A stretch of 64,000 nucleotides of DNA from assembly GCA_032717465.1 (NCBI GenBank), contig CM064666.1:4468028-4532027 (forward strand), written 5' to 3'. The notes under the pieces were generated by a model. The model had not been told where the DNA came from. It did no database searches and saw only the letters and a program-made list of their open reading frames with translations. The position numbers and the translations under genes are program-made. The stretch comes from Coenobita brevimanus (taxonomy: Eukaryota; Arthropoda; Malacostraca; Decapoda; Coenobitidae). Positions 23,173 to 34,560 of this stretch are shown here, piece after piece (the first letter of the stretch is position 1; every line of letters starts with the position of its first letter).

Positions 23173-25998
23173 TCTATCTATCTATCTATCGCCAGACGCC
23201 CTAATCCCGTAAGGGGTGGCCACAAACTAATTGCCTCCATGTCGCCCTGTCCCCCGCCATTTCACTGCCCTCCTCCCAGCTCACACGCCCCTCTATCATA
23301 TACATCTCCACTCCATCCCTCCATCTCATCCTTGGCCTCCCCATCCCTCTCCCCCCCTCCACCTCACATACACTCTCCTCATCAGTCTCTCACTTTCCAT
23401 CCTCTCCTCATGGCCAAACCACCTCATTGAGTTTCTCCTAACGCTTCCTATCACATCCACATTCACATCACAATGCTCTTACTTCCTTATTTGTCAGCCT
23501 GTCTTTCCATGTGACTCCACATGTTCCTCTCAAATAACTTATTTCCACTGCTCTCACGTTTGACTTGTGTCCCTCCAACAACGTTCAAACTTCACTTCCA
23601 TACGTTAGAGTTGGTATCACAACACTGTTATGCAGCAACTTTTTCACTTCCGTGCTTACTTTCCTGTTTTTTATCACTGCTTTCAAGGAACCAGGAACCT
23701 TTCTTTCTTTGCTGTACCCTTTCAAGCACTTTACCCTCTAAACTTCCATCCCTACTCATTACACTACCCAAGTACTTAAACGCACTCACATTTTCCATTT
23801 CCTCCTCCTCCAACCTCACTGTACACTCGCACCAGAAAGTATCGGTGCAGAATATGTGTTAAATATTATGACACATGGAACAAAGGGAACTGGAAATTGC
23901 GATTCTATCCTCCCACACGCAGGCATCCCAGACGATAGATGACTGCTATATCAGATATAACTCTTGTGTCCTTCATAATGTGTAGGGAATGGCCGTAAAT
24001 ATTATAACATATACAGGTGTTAACGGGCTGTCTGTGCTCCATGGTCGAATCATTCTGGATGGCATCGCACCCACAGTCCACCGATACTTTCTGGTGCGAG
24101 TGTACATTCACTGACTTCATTTCTCTCCAAGACCATAACTTTACTCTTCCCTACATTCACCTTTAGATTCCGCTTCTTACACAATCTCCCAAACTCATCC
24201 ACCAAGCCTTGCAGCTCCCTTTCTTCTATGCTTAGCAACACAGTATCATCTGCAAACAACAGTACAGGGAGTTTCCAAACACTGCCCTCGCTCATTAGGG
24301 CCGCTCCAGCATCCACTGCCTTACCTTGTATCTCTTTTGTAACCCCATCCTAATACGAACTGAACAACCATGGAGACATGGCACAGCCCTGTTTCAGTCC
24401 AACCTTCAAACAGAAATATTCACTCAGTTCACTATCCACACGCACTGCAGCCTTAGCATCCTCATACATACTCTTCACAGCATTCAACAACTTCCCATTT
24501 ACTCCATTTATCCTTAATACTTTCCACAATCCTTGTCTATCCACCCTGTCATATGTTTTCTCCAGTTCCATGAAGGCTGCATACAACTTCTTTCCTTTCT
24601 CTAGAAACTTTTTCACCAAAGATCTAAGAAAGAATATCTGATCCACACAACCTCTCCCTTCGTAAAATCTCCCTGTTCTTCTCCAATTAATTCCTCTGTT
24701 ATTTCTGTCAATAAGTATCCTACCATATACTTTTCCCATTACATTAAGAAGATAAATACCCCATTGATTACCACACATCCTTTCTCCCCTGTCCCCTTGT
24801 ACAAGGGAATAATTATACCTGACTTCCAATCCTCCGGGACTCTGCCTTCCTCACAGGCCAATCTGAACGTCTTCTACATCCTTTTCACAACTGTCTCTCC
24901 CCCATGCTTCAGCATTTCACCACACACTCCACCAATTCCTGGGACTTTCACAATTTTGACTTTCTTCATTGCTTCCAGAACTTCTGTCCTGCTATTTTTT
25001 TTTTTTCTCTCTTCTCACATTCCTCTGTCTCCCAGCTATTCTCCAGCTACTTATACTCATATTACTTTCATTCTCTATGTTCAACAATTCCTTAAAGTGT
25101 TCTCTCCATCTGCTCACTTTTTCTGCCTTCTCCACTAGTAATCTACCATTTTCATCCTTCACTCCCCAGATAACTTCTTTGACACCCTGTCAAGCTCTCT
25201 TTAACCTCTGTCCGGAACATTATCTTACATTCCCTCCACTTTACACTCAAATTCCTTCCAAATTCCTCATTCACTCTCTACTTACTCTCTCTTACTAATC
25301 TTTTTACCTCTCTCTTCCTCTCTACATACGAGTATAACTCTCTCTTCCGTCTCTCAACTCATTATATGTTTCTTCTTTTGTACCACAGCCTGTCTCACCT
25401 CTTCATTCCACCATGCTATTCCTTGCACCCTTTTTTGCCTTCTCTTCATCCCGCACACCACCTCACATGCATCACAGATTTCTTCTGTGAATATCTTGCA
25501 CACACCTTCCACGTCCCCTGTCTGCTGCAATCCATATTTACCCAGTGGCTCCTCCACTTCTCTCGTATATTGTGCATTTTTTCCATTCTCTTGAAACTTT
25601 TCCACCCTCTTTGTATGAAGTACTTACTCCTGTCCTTCCCTTCTATTCCTCCATTTCAAACTTTTCCATGCACGCCTCCACATTTGTCCAGAACTCTTCT
25701 CTCAATTTGCTTGTATGATCTTGCGCTGGCGGATACACACACACAATCGCCCACATTTGTAGTCCAACTTTCAATTTTACTCACACAGTCCTTGAGCCAA
25801 CTGATCCATTGGCTCTTATATTCTCCTTTCACCTGTTCCTAACAACAATGTACACTCCTTTTGCCCTCTCATTCTCACCTACTTCCACGCATATACTCCA
25901 TTCATACTCCCATTCTTCCAAACTCTCACCCTCTCCATTAAGTTTCAGTTAATCCACATATATCCACTTTTGCACCCTCAAGCACCTGGACAGTCTTT
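23173..25998 (-). pseudogene. LINE family A, endonuclease/reverse transcriptase, degraded
   Basis: Minus strand, right to left: part of the endonuclease (25600-25980, ending near IVCVYPPAQD), then a jump to the region after it. The GDFN-SDH half of the nuclease therefore seems deleted. Next come the pre-RT segment (WWNEEVRQAV near 25400), RGCVDQIFFLRSL and LEKTYDRVD (24540-24650), KQGCAMSPWLF (24370), the FADD catalytic box (24245-24256), KVNVGKSKVM (24150), FKYLGSVMSRDGSLEG (23780) and a C-terminal region to 23230. Several frames are needed. A MITE sits at 23824-24102. The 3' end reads GCGTCTGGCGATAGATAGAT on the minus strand. The 5' end abuts TA/GA repeats. Confidence 0.8.
23824..24102. mobile_element. 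MITE with 24-bp perfect terminal inverted repeats, TA target
   Basis: A 279-bp insert starts CACTCGCACCAGAAAGTATC and ends with the exact inverse (arms 23824-23847 and 24079-24102). TA at 23822-23823 and 24103-24104 is the target duplication, typical of the Tc1/mariner superfamily. The undisrupted LINE sequence at this point can be read on the opposite strand in the related copy at 48596-48612. There is no transposase frame, so it is non-autonomous. Confidence 0.88.
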
Positions 25999-26004
25999 CA
26001 CCTC

Positions 26005-26006
<2 letters not shown>

Positions 26007-26098
<92 letters not shown>
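26007..26098. repeat. (TA)n(GA)n array
   Basis: Compound dinucleotide repeat at the 5' end of the LINE A copy. Confidence 0.95.
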
Positions 26099-26100
<2 letters not shown>

Positions 26101-26590
26101 CATCCGCAAATGAATAAGATAATCAAGCTGTAGTCTGCTTAGCTTAAGAAGAAAGAAACAATAAAATCCTTTTCGTCAATGGTAAATCAAATCATTTGTT
26201 TTCATATTGAGGCGGCTGACGACTAATATTCATCAGTCATAATAAGGCTCTCAGTATAGTGTCCTCTTCATTTATTGTATTTTTTACTTTCAGATTATTT
26301 TGTTAGGCACTGGAGAGATATCTCGTTCATGGGTTTTATAATAACCGTCACTAATGTCTTCTGTTCAGTGACAAATTCTGTATTATATTCATGCTATTAC
26401 AAAAAAATTTCTGTAAAACAGAAAACTCATAGCTTTAAACTCATAGCTTTAAAACTCATAGCTTTTCAGTAAGACTTACTGGAATCATCTGAGTCTAGCA
26501 ACAATAATAAACAAAATGAAAGTGTAAAGGCTGAAAATGAAAATAAATATGGTTTATATATCTGAGTTTGAGGTCAGTTTCGACCAGTCT

Positions 26591-26594
<4 letters not shown>
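26099..26594. other. Unassigned AT-rich sequence
   Basis: Only a short triplicated AACTCATAGCTTT motif (26423-26467) stands out. Confidence 0.5.

Positions 26595-26672
<78 letters not shown>
26595..26672. repeat. (GT)n array
   Basis: About 78 bp of GT dinucleotides. Confidence 0.95.
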
Positions 26673-26674
<2 letters not shown>

Positions 26675-26739
26675 TCCAAAACCTGACAACAATATTTCCA
26701 CCCTAATGCCAGAATTTGTGTGGTAATGGGGACAGTTGA

Positions 26740-27040
26740 TGTCATGACGAGTAGGCAGGCAGACAAACAGGAATGTAGAAAGACTGCCATAGAAACAGGC
26801 AGAAAAATAGATAGATAGATAGACACAAAGGAAGCAAGCAGAAAGACAGACGTGCAGAGAGACAGGCAGGCAGGAAGGCAGATGGACAGTCAGACAGTCA
26901 GATACACAGGTAGTTAGACTTGCAGAGATGAAAAGGCAATCTTTCAGGCAGACAACACAGGTATGCTGAGAGATAGCAAGGCAGGCAGGCAGCCAGGTTC
27001 ACAGGCAAACACACGGACCCAAAGACCTAATGAATTAAAC
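26740..27040. repeat. Degenerate CAGA/GGCA array, left part
   Basis: Units of GCAGACAG, GGCAGGCAGG and GATAGATAG. The same composition resumes at 29306-29600 after LINE F, so one array was split by the LINE. Confidence 0.85.
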
Positions 27041-27069
27041 ATGTAGTAAGGGATGCCTTCTATAGCGAG

Positions 27070-27420
27070 TTGAGGAGAGTGGTGGCTGAACAGGGAGCTG
27101 TAGACAGAGGCGTTAATGAACAGTACAGAGCCCTCAAGAACAATTTCTTGAGAGTTACTGATGTAACATGCGGCTGGACAAGAGGACCACCAAGACATAA
27201 AGTAACTTGGTGGTGGGATGAGGGTGTAGAAGCTGCAATTAAGGAGAAAAGAAGGCTTTTCCGGGAATGGAAGAAGGGTGGTAGCAAAGAGGAATATTTG
27301 GCAGCCAAGCGTAGGGCTAGGAGAGAGGTATACAGGGCAAAGTCTGAGTCACAGAGACAATTACTTGATAACCTAAATCAGGGGAAAGGAAAAATATATT
27401 TAGGGTGGCAGGTCAGGTGA
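27070..27420 (+). CDS. LINE F pol, upstream segment (other frame)
   Basis: 117 codons rich in Lys/Arg/Glu: VTWWWDEGVEAAIKEKRRLF and AAKRRARREVYRAKSESQ, the helical linker between endonuclease and RT seen in many LINEs. It overlaps the main RT frame by 16 bp in another phase. A single-base indel near 27400 most simply explains this. The endonuclease itself is missing. Confidence 0.7.
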   Translation: MRRVVAEQGAVDRGVNEQYRALKNNFLRVTDVTCGWTRGPPRHKVTWWWDEGVEAAIKEKRRLFREWKKGGSKEEYLAAKRRARREVYRAKSESQRQLLDNLNQGKGKIYLGWQVR

Positions 27421-29249
27421 AGAGGGATAATCGGGATATCATAGGTGAGCAGTGTGTGAAGAATGATGAAGGAAGGGTAGTGGTGAACAGTGAGGATATT
27501 AAAGATGCATGGAGAGAGCATTATAACCGGTTGTTGAATGAGGAGTTTGACTGGGACAGGGAAGGTTTGGAGCCAGCAGATCCAGTGTCTGGCCCTTGGC
27601 CTTTGATTGATACTGCTACTGTGAGTGAGGCAATAGGCAGGATGAGGGTGGGGAAGGCAGCAGGTGTGTCTGGGTTGACTGCCGAAATGTTGAAGGCCTC
27701 AGGCGATATAGGGGTGAGTTTAGTCACTGACCTGATAAACAGGATTATTTATGAGTGTGTTGTCCCAGATGATTGGCTGAAGAGTGTAATTGTAAATGTG
27801 TATAAAGGGAAGGGTGATGCCCTGGAAAGAGGGAATTATAGAGGTATAAAGCTTTTAGATCAGATAATGAAGGTAATGGAGAGAGTTTTAGAAGGTATGA
27901 TTAGAGAAAGAGTGAATATTGATGAGATGCAGTTTGGGTTTATGCCAGGTAGGGGGACCACTGATGCCATATTCATTGTTCGACAGCTTCAGGAAAAATA
28001 TATTGGTAGGAGAAGGGATCTTTATTTTGTTTTTGTTGATTTGGAAAAGGCCTTTGACAGAGTCCCTAGAGAGGTGGTGAAGTGGGCAATGAGAAAGCTT
28101 GGCTTGGAGGAGTGGCTGGTTAGGGTGGTTATGGCCATGTATGTGGGTGCTCACACCCAGGTGAGAGTGAATGGAGATTTGAGTGATGAGTTTTCCGTGA
28201 ATGTTGGTGTGCATCAGGGGTCAGTCTTGAGTCCCATGTTGTTTATCATGGTACTTGAAGCCCTTTCACGTGACTTTAGAAACGGACTCCCGTGGGAGTT
28301 GTTGTATGCTGATGATTTGGTGTTGATTGCAGAGAATGAAAGGGAGGCGGAGGAAAGGTTTAGGAAGTGGAGAGATGGTATGGGGCAAAAGGGTTTAAGG
28401 GTAAATGCAGATAAAACAAAAGTGATGATATCTAGGGTTGGTGGCGGTACTGTCAAAGACGAGGGAGAGTGGCCATGTGCAGTTTGCCACAAGGGCGTGG
28501 GAAGTAATTCCATCTTGTGCAGTGTGTGTGATAAATGGGTGCATAAGAGATGTAGTGGTATCAGAGGTAGACTGCGAGATAATGCTGATTTTATGTGTAC
28601 GGCGTGCCGGGGTGAGCAGGTGGAGATCGTCAGACGTGAAAGAATTGAACTTGCTGGTGAATCTCTTGAGTGTGTGGAAGAGTTTTGTTATTTAGGAGAC
28701 ATGTTGTGTGCTGGAGGTGGGGCTGGAGCTAGCTCTGTGGCTAGGGTGAGAAGTGGTTGGAAGAAGTTCAGGGAGCTCTTGCCTCTCCTGACATTGAGGG
28801 GGCTCTCCCTACGTGCTAAGGGGTCTTTGTATGCAGCGTGTGTTAGGAGTGTAATGCTGTATGGCAGTGAGACCTGGGCAGTGAAGGAGGAAGACATTCG
28901 CCGGCTCAGACGTACAGAAATGACAATGATTAGGTGGATGTGCATTGCGTCCCTGCGTCCAAGGCCTGGAGGGGCTGGGTTTACAATGGAAGAGTTGAGA
29001 GGTAGGATGGGACTGGAGTGTATTGGTGTTGTGATGAGGAGAGGTAGATTGAGGTGGTTTGGACATGTGGAGAGGATGGGGGATGATAGTTGGGTGGGGA
29101 AGGTGAGAAGTGTTAATATTGGGGGTGGGGTTATGAGGGGTAGACCGAGAAAGACATGGGACGAGGTCATTAAGTGTGATCTTAGGGTTAAGGGACTGAA
29201 CAGGGAGGCTGCAATGGATCGTGCAGCATGGAGAGCCGCCATTAGGTGA
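27405..29249 (+). CDS. LINE F reverse transcriptase with embedded PHD-like zinc finger
   Basis: A 614-codon uninterrupted frame. RT motifs: GKAAGVSGLTAEML (about residues 83-96), RGIKLLDQIMKVMERVL, QFGFMPGRGTTDAIFIVRQL, VFVDLEKAFDRVPREVV, HQGSVLSPMLFIMVLEAL and the catalytic YADDLVLIAE (Tyr at residue 301, base 28305). Residues about 358-402 form a C4HC3 finger with spacing C-x2-C-x10-C-x2-C-x4-H-x2-C-x14-C-x2-C, a PHD-like arrangement, set between the RT thumb and the usual C-terminal region (CYLGDMLCAGGG, LYGSETWAVKE, RLRWFGHVERM, GRPRKTWDEVI). RT copies element RNA at a nicked target. The finger may contact DNA, RNA or chromatin, which is inference. The chosen ATG only opens the frame; the native ORF starts upstream. 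Confidence 0.85.
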   Translation: MAGQVKRDNRDIIGEQCVKNDEGRVVVNSEDIKDAWREHYNRLLNEEFDWDREGLEPADPVSGPWPLIDTATVSEAIGRMRVGKAAGVSGLTAEMLKASGDIGVSLVTDLINRIIYECVVPDDWLKSVIVNVYKGKGDALERGNYRGIKLLDQIMKVMERVLEGMIRERVNIDEMQFGFMPGRGTTDAIFIVRQLQEKYIGRRRDLYFVFVDLEKAFDRVPREVVKWAMRKLGLEEWLVRVVMAMYVGAHTQVRVNGDLSDEFSVNVGVHQGSVLSPMLFIMVLEALSRDFRNGLPWELLYADDLVLIAENEREAEERFRKWRDGMGQKGLRVNADKTKVMISRVGGGTVKDEGEWPCAVCHKGVGSNSILCSVCDKWVHKRCSGIRGRLRDNADFMCTACRGEQVEIVRRERIELAGESLECVEEFCYLGDMLCAGGGAGASSVARVRSGWKKFRELLPLLTLRGLSLRAKGSLYAACVRSVMLYGSETWAVKEEDIRRLRRTEMTMIRWMCIASLRPRPGGAGFTMEELRGRMGLECIGVVMRRGRLRWFGHVERMGDDSWVGKVRSVNIGGGVMRGRPRKTWDEVIKCDLRVKGLNREAAMDRAAWRAAIR

Positions 29250-29305
29250 CCAAGGCCGACACATGCAAGCATGTTGGAGCCTTTAAAAACGAACGAAAAC
29301 GAACG

Positions 29306-29620
29306 ATGTAGACAGATAGAGAGACCGACAGGAACACAGGTAGTCATAGCAAGGCAGACACAAAAACAGGAAGATAGCCAGGTAAGCAGGGGGGCACACA
29401 TAGAGACAAGGAGAGAGAGACAGTAAGGTAGACAGACAGGTAAACAGGCAGCAAGGAGAGACAGGTAGGCAGACAGACGGATAGACAAACATCGAGTCAG
29501 CCAAAGAAAGATAGGCAAGCAGGCAGAAAGAAAGGCAGGCAGGTGAAGAGAAGCAAGCAGACTAACAGAAAGGCAGGAAGGCACACAGACAGACAGAGGC
29601 ACAAGGACACGGGCAAGAAA
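29306..29620. repeat. Degenerate CAGA/GGCA array, right part
   Basis: Same unit types as 26740-27040, interrupted by LINE F. Confidence 0.85.
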
Positions 29621-30072
29621 ACAGTCAATCAGAGACAAGCATGATGTAAAAGGGACCCTCGTGATTGAGTTCAGCCGACATATTTCGTATGTTTTAGAAA
29701 GACATGAAATAATGGGCAGAATCTATTTTTCACAGCTTCAGTATTATGGCGTATTTTTTACTTTATTCTTGCAAAACCTTCTGTCCCACTAGGACATGGA
29801 GTGAGATAGTTTAAGAGTAACAGGGAACTAGTAAAGCCAGAAAGTTATCAACCAGACTGCTTAGAGAAACTGGCCACACATCCATTCACTCATTCATCAC
29901 TTCCTTGGTATTCTCGGTTCATCCCAAAAGGCTCATCCTCCTCACTCTCTCGATGCAATGCTACCTTCAGATGATGCTACACCGACTGAAAAACCGAATG
30001 GCTTCCTGCAACCCAGTAACCTATTTACCACATTGGGGGCACCATGTAACATTGACACCAGGTAGTTTAGTG
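29621..30072. other. Unassigned sequence
   Basis: A stretch near 29743 (TATGGCGTATTTTTTACTTT) recurs at 49712, so part is an unnamed dispersed repeat. No gene seen. Confidence 0.4.
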
Positions 30073-30084
30073 AGTTAACTCGCC

Positions 30085-30190
30085 GACTCCCATTGACGTA
30101 TATAAGAATCCACATGTTTTGTCACTGTGACTCCCGTTGACGTATAAAAGTCCACACGTTTTGTCACTGTGACTCCCGTTGATGTATATA
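30085..30190 (+). repeat. ~43-bp tandem repeat, about 2.5 copies
   Basis: Units run from GACTCCCGTTGACGTATA to TTTTGTCACTGT. Each carries a TATAAA- or TATATAA-like core right after TGACGTA. Confidence 0.8.
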
Positions 30191-31399
30191 AATGTGCTGC
30201 AATTGCAAGATCTGTCATTTGCACATTTTTCAATTTTTGTGCGTGATTTTTGGTACGTATACATGGGACACCTTCCTCTACAAGATGCCAGGCAGGAACA
30301 ATGCCTTACCCCACATGACCTCCTCCCCCTCTGCATCCCATTGTCTAGGCAATTCAACTGTTACCAGTGACCTGGCCAGTAAAGACATATCATGCCATGG
30401 TACGAAAATCAAGGCCAGAGTGATTCCCCAGTCGATGACAATGTGGAGGACAAAGTTTACGTAACATTAGAGGAAGAAACAGTCAGAAATGATGATCAGG
30501 TAATGTTGCCAAAAGAGGTTAGGTATGGTGATGTGTTTGGTGAGTGAAACAATGCTTATATTGCCTATATTACCGTGTGAAAACCAATATACTCTCGTCC
30601 TACAAATAAATTCGTACCAAATAAATAAATAAATACCGTTTATGAGTGGTGTGGAATAGTTACCCTCCTATGGAACTCGTTTTCTTTGGAGCCAGCCTGA
30701 TAGAAAACCCAGTAAGGTAAGGGGTACTGCTACCTGTATTCAGCATTTTAAACCTCAGGTGAGTGATTTCTCTATGAATTTTCAATGTTTCTCACCCAAA
30801 GCGGAGGATTGAGCCAAAAAAATTTTTTTTCCAAAATTGGTCGGGATTGGGGGGAGTCAGTGGTGGAAAATTGGTCGGGATGAGACAGGTTAAGGTGCTT
30901 CACCGGATGGGGTGGGATTGGGTTTGCATTTGGGGTATTGGTTGGAATTCATTGCTCACATAATGCCACTCAGTGGAAAGCGAGGCAGTGGCCTTCACCT
31001 TGACTCATTATATCAGATGATGGATTCTTTATTTCATTTGCCTTTCTTTACTACCAGACGATTTTATTCAGCTTACATGAGATCTTTTGAACAGAAAAGG
31101 TTACATTATAGTCTTTATAACACCTTCAGTGACAAAAATCCTTTTAAAACTACAATAATATCACCACATTGTAGCTTGATCATGATGAAACTTCATCGTA
31201 CACTTGCTGTAAAATGACAGGACTGTGCACTGAGCAGCCTAGTCCCGGGCTTCTGTGATCTTGATGAAAAAGGGAAAAATAGATGATCGATAGTTAATAG
31301 ACAACCGTAAGCCATAGTTCCTCCTCACCCTCTTCAAACATCCCTGGCTGAATGTAAGACTATGCGTTTCACAGTGAACAAACACTCCTCAACACCATA
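30191..31399. other. Unassigned; short frames without recognised domains
   Basis: An acidic short frame around 30420-30550 and a 101-codon frame at 30912-31217 lie here. Neither shows a domain I recognise and both are surrounded by stops. They may be remnants of an unidentified transposon. Confidence 0.35.
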
Positions 31400-31700
31400 A
31401 GGCACAGTTCCCTTTAGGTACAGTCATTTGCACAAATTCACTGCTGGAAGCCTGCTCGTGTGATGTGGGTTGTTTTGTCTGGCAACAGTGTAGCCTATTG
31501 GTACTAGTTGCCAAACAAGCTTTTTTACCCTTTAAAGACGTGTTTGTAAGAAGTAGTACTATAAACCGCCTAGAATGCAATATTCTTTATATCTGACTAG
31601 CATAAAAATGTACAAGAGATGACGGAAGAATGTTGTGGAATGATGAAACTTCTGCTCTCTCCCTAGTACCCTTTCCAGTGTCCCTCTCCAACGTCCCCCT
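31400..31700 (+). repeat. Dispersed repeat J, copy 1
   Basis: Shares with the inverted copy at 34300-34560 an AAATTC.CTGC block, GTGATGTG, TTTTGTCTGGCAA, TTTAAAGACGTGTTT and GAAGAATGTTRTGGAAT in the same order. No coding content. Confidence 0.7.
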
Positions 31701-32765
31701 CTTCCTCCTTCCCCCTGTTTTTCTTTATATCCACTTCCCTCTCTCCCTGCCCTGTTTACCTTCCATTATCCTCAGCGCTTATCTACGTAACCCCCTCGCG
31801 CACCATAAGTTTTAAATAAGTTTCGGTTCCATGCACAGAATGAAAACTTTGCTCAGGCTGGCTCTGCACTCATGGCAAGGGAAAAATTTCTATGGCCCAA
31901 TTTACCCCTGGAAAGTGCTTATATAGTTATAAATCGCTTCCCATCATCTTCATTGATGTTTATGCTATAAGATAAGAAAAAAAAGCAATTAGATGAATAA
32001 ATGTATAGAAATGAAGCCTGAATAAACATTATTTACATGAAAACTAGCTTCTCATAACGTCCCAACATCACCGTGAATAATTTTTCCCGTGATGCGCAGC
32101 TGCAAAGGACATGTCTATATGCAGAATTTCACGATATTTCATCTGTGAAAGTTTCAAGTTGATACGTCCAATAGTTTTTGAGTAAATAAAAAAACTACGA
32201 AAATCACCTAAAAACGTCTGATTTATTTTTTTTGTATGTTGTTAGTGACACTGTAACAAAAATAAATGTAAATTCTATCCAGTTTTGCAGCCCAAAGGTT
32301 AAGGAAACCTATGATATAATGCACAGTGTTATAAACAATAATGTTCTGGAGAAAATGAATTTTGAAAAGTTACGATGGGTTGGGTATGATTTGCGCTGTG
32401 ACAGCACTTAAACTCAGGCCCGTAGGCTGAGTATGTTCGTCTTTCGTAACTTTTCCTCATTTACTTTCACACATATGTTACTTGGCTTTGCAAAAGTATG
32501 CATAGGAAATCATCAGCTTGATCATGCTTTCTTCAGATTTTTGATGCGACCTATACTTTACGAGTAAAATGAATGAGAGAACAGCAATGAAATGCACCAC
32601 ATTTTCCCTATGAGAAATATAGAGTAAACACACAATTTATACCTTACAATACAATGGTATAAAAACTAGACAAATAAGCTGGTTATTCATGTCCTCTAGC
32701 AGTGTTGTACTGTTTCTTGAGAGGAGATGGAGCTGCAGAGAGGAGGACAGGTATGATCACAGCTT

Positions 32766-32805
<40 letters not shown>

Positions 32806-34299
32806 GATGTGATTTACAGCTGTATGCTTTCAACAGTGTGGTGGTCTCTGGAAAGGCGAAAAATGTCGTCTGAGTGATGGCATTGGTTGTAGTAGCACCA
32901 GTCGTGGCAGTGGTGAAAGGACCAGTGGTGGCAGTGGTGAAAGGAATTGTGGTGGTGATGGTCCTACTACAGCTTATCACAGCAGCCTTGTCTGCGGGTT
33001 TGCCCTTATCATTCGTAGGGTCACATTCCACCCTCGCTTTTCTGCTCCTCACTCTCTCCTCCTCAACATATTCACGTCCCATTTCACTTTCACTGCTTTC
33101 TTCACTCTCACTTCCACTGAATAAGTATTTCATGTAATCTTTCTCAGGTAAGCCCACAGGTTTAGTGTAATGTAACAATAGCAAGGGAACGGTAAAAATC
33201 GGTTAGGAATTTTCAAATCTCACTTTCTCTGAAAATATGTAAGAAACACTTATAAACGTTCTTAACAAGCACATTGCACTATATACAACACAGTATCACT
33301 ATACACATGTAAGGTATGGATGGTGCAGTAGTAGCCAAATGCGGGTTTAAATGCCCGGCCGCATGCTTACACACTCTTCCAGCCTGACTGATGGGACAAT
33401 ACTGAGATAAATATAGGCTGCTTACCCTTCCAATAAGCTCTCGGCTGTTGCCATATATTTTCCCTGGACCTAGCAACACTCAGCTTTGACTCAACCAAAT
33501 TTGATGCAAATCCATTCACAGGAAAAGTTTCTATGACCATTTATAGGGAAGTTGCGTCATGTTGTGTCATCAGCTACCCTTCAGATTGCGAGGCTTATGA
33601 CTCGCGGTGCGTCATCTTGCGCAAGAGGGGTAATGAACCTCACTCTTCTCTATTTTCTGTCTATTCCTGTAACCTTTTTTGCTCCTCTACATCCACGAAT
33701 TTCTTGCCATGCCACAGTTTTTGTCTCTCACTCTTTACTCCAAACATGATGCAGTAGTTTGAAAAATTATTGTTTCTGATTCTACTTCAAGAATCAGTGA
33801 ACAAAATGAGGACAATGGGAACATTTTCCTAGGGAAGTGAGAGGATGAGAAATAGGAGGAATGGGCACAAATGTTTATTTAATTTTGCCTCCTGAAATAT
33901 TAATAGCCACCCACTGCCAGCTTCACTCAAACAAACACCAGTAAGGAATGCGTCACAAGAACGAGACCTCAGTGTTCTTGTATCTCTTGGCTGTTTAATG
34001 ACAAATGGTTGAGAAACGAAAGCCAACTGGAAATGGGGTGAAAATGGGACTTGAACAGGAAGAAAAAATTGATAATAAACCTAGGATATAGTTGGCTGTA
34101 CTGCAAGTAACTGGGAATAGGGCAGAGTGGTTTTAGTAAACAGTCGAGAGAGAGTTGTAATGTGCCAATCAAGTTAGTGCCGTGGATAAATGAGTGAAGG
34201 TAGAGAGGGAGGGAGAGGAGAAAGTTGAGAGGCATGGAAATGGGTGGGGGGGGGGCAGGAGCGAGAGGAAGGGGTGGGGGAGACACCAGGAGGAATAAG
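31701..34299. other. Unassigned, with a (GT)n array
   Basis: (GT)n at 32768-32801. A minus frame (33184-32696) begins with an acidic Ser/Glu-rich stretch near 33150 and ends in translated microsatellite; it could be a chance frame. A short imperfect repeat reading GTGGTGGCAGTGGTGAAAGG lies at 32900-32945. No firm gene. Confidence 0.4.
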
Positions 34300-34560
34300 G
34301 GGCAGAGAGTGGAAGGGAGCTTAGAATCGGATGTAAGGAGGAATACCAGAGTATAATGCTCAAACGTTATTCCATAACATTCTTTTGTCAACTCTTGTTT
34401 TTTGTTTATTAATTAAACTGGGTATACAGTTTATTGTACTCTAAGGATTCTCTAATACCACATTTTAGAAACACGTCTTTAAAGTTTATAAAAGTCTATT
34501 GCCAGACAAAAGGACTCACATCACATGAGTAGATCTGCAGCGAATTTATGCTGAAGACTG
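34300..34560 (-). repeat. Dispersed repeat J, copy 2 (inverted)
   Basis: Reverse complement aligns with 31400-31700 through the blocks named there. It lacks about 35 bp present in copy 1 between GGCAA and TTTAAAGACG. Confidence 0.7.

Larger units (their letters stand above)
27047..29305 (+). mobile_element. LINE F, 5'-truncated, young copy
   Basis: About 2.26 kb, flanked by a possible 6-bp target duplication ATGTAG (27041-27046 and 29306-29311). It starts inside the region between endonuclease and RT. The 3' UTR is about 60 bp and ends in an AACG-rich tail (AAAAACGAACGAAAACGAACG). The pol frame is open except for one shift near 27405. Confidence 0.85.

Noticed and set aside
30191..31217. piggyBac-type transposase remnant
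   Set aside because: I looked for the conserved Asp motifs and the Cys-rich tail and could not find them.
32696..33184. 162-codon minus frame as an exon
   Set aside because: Its C-terminal half is translated GT repeat and the N-terminal half has no recognisable domain; possible but unsupported.
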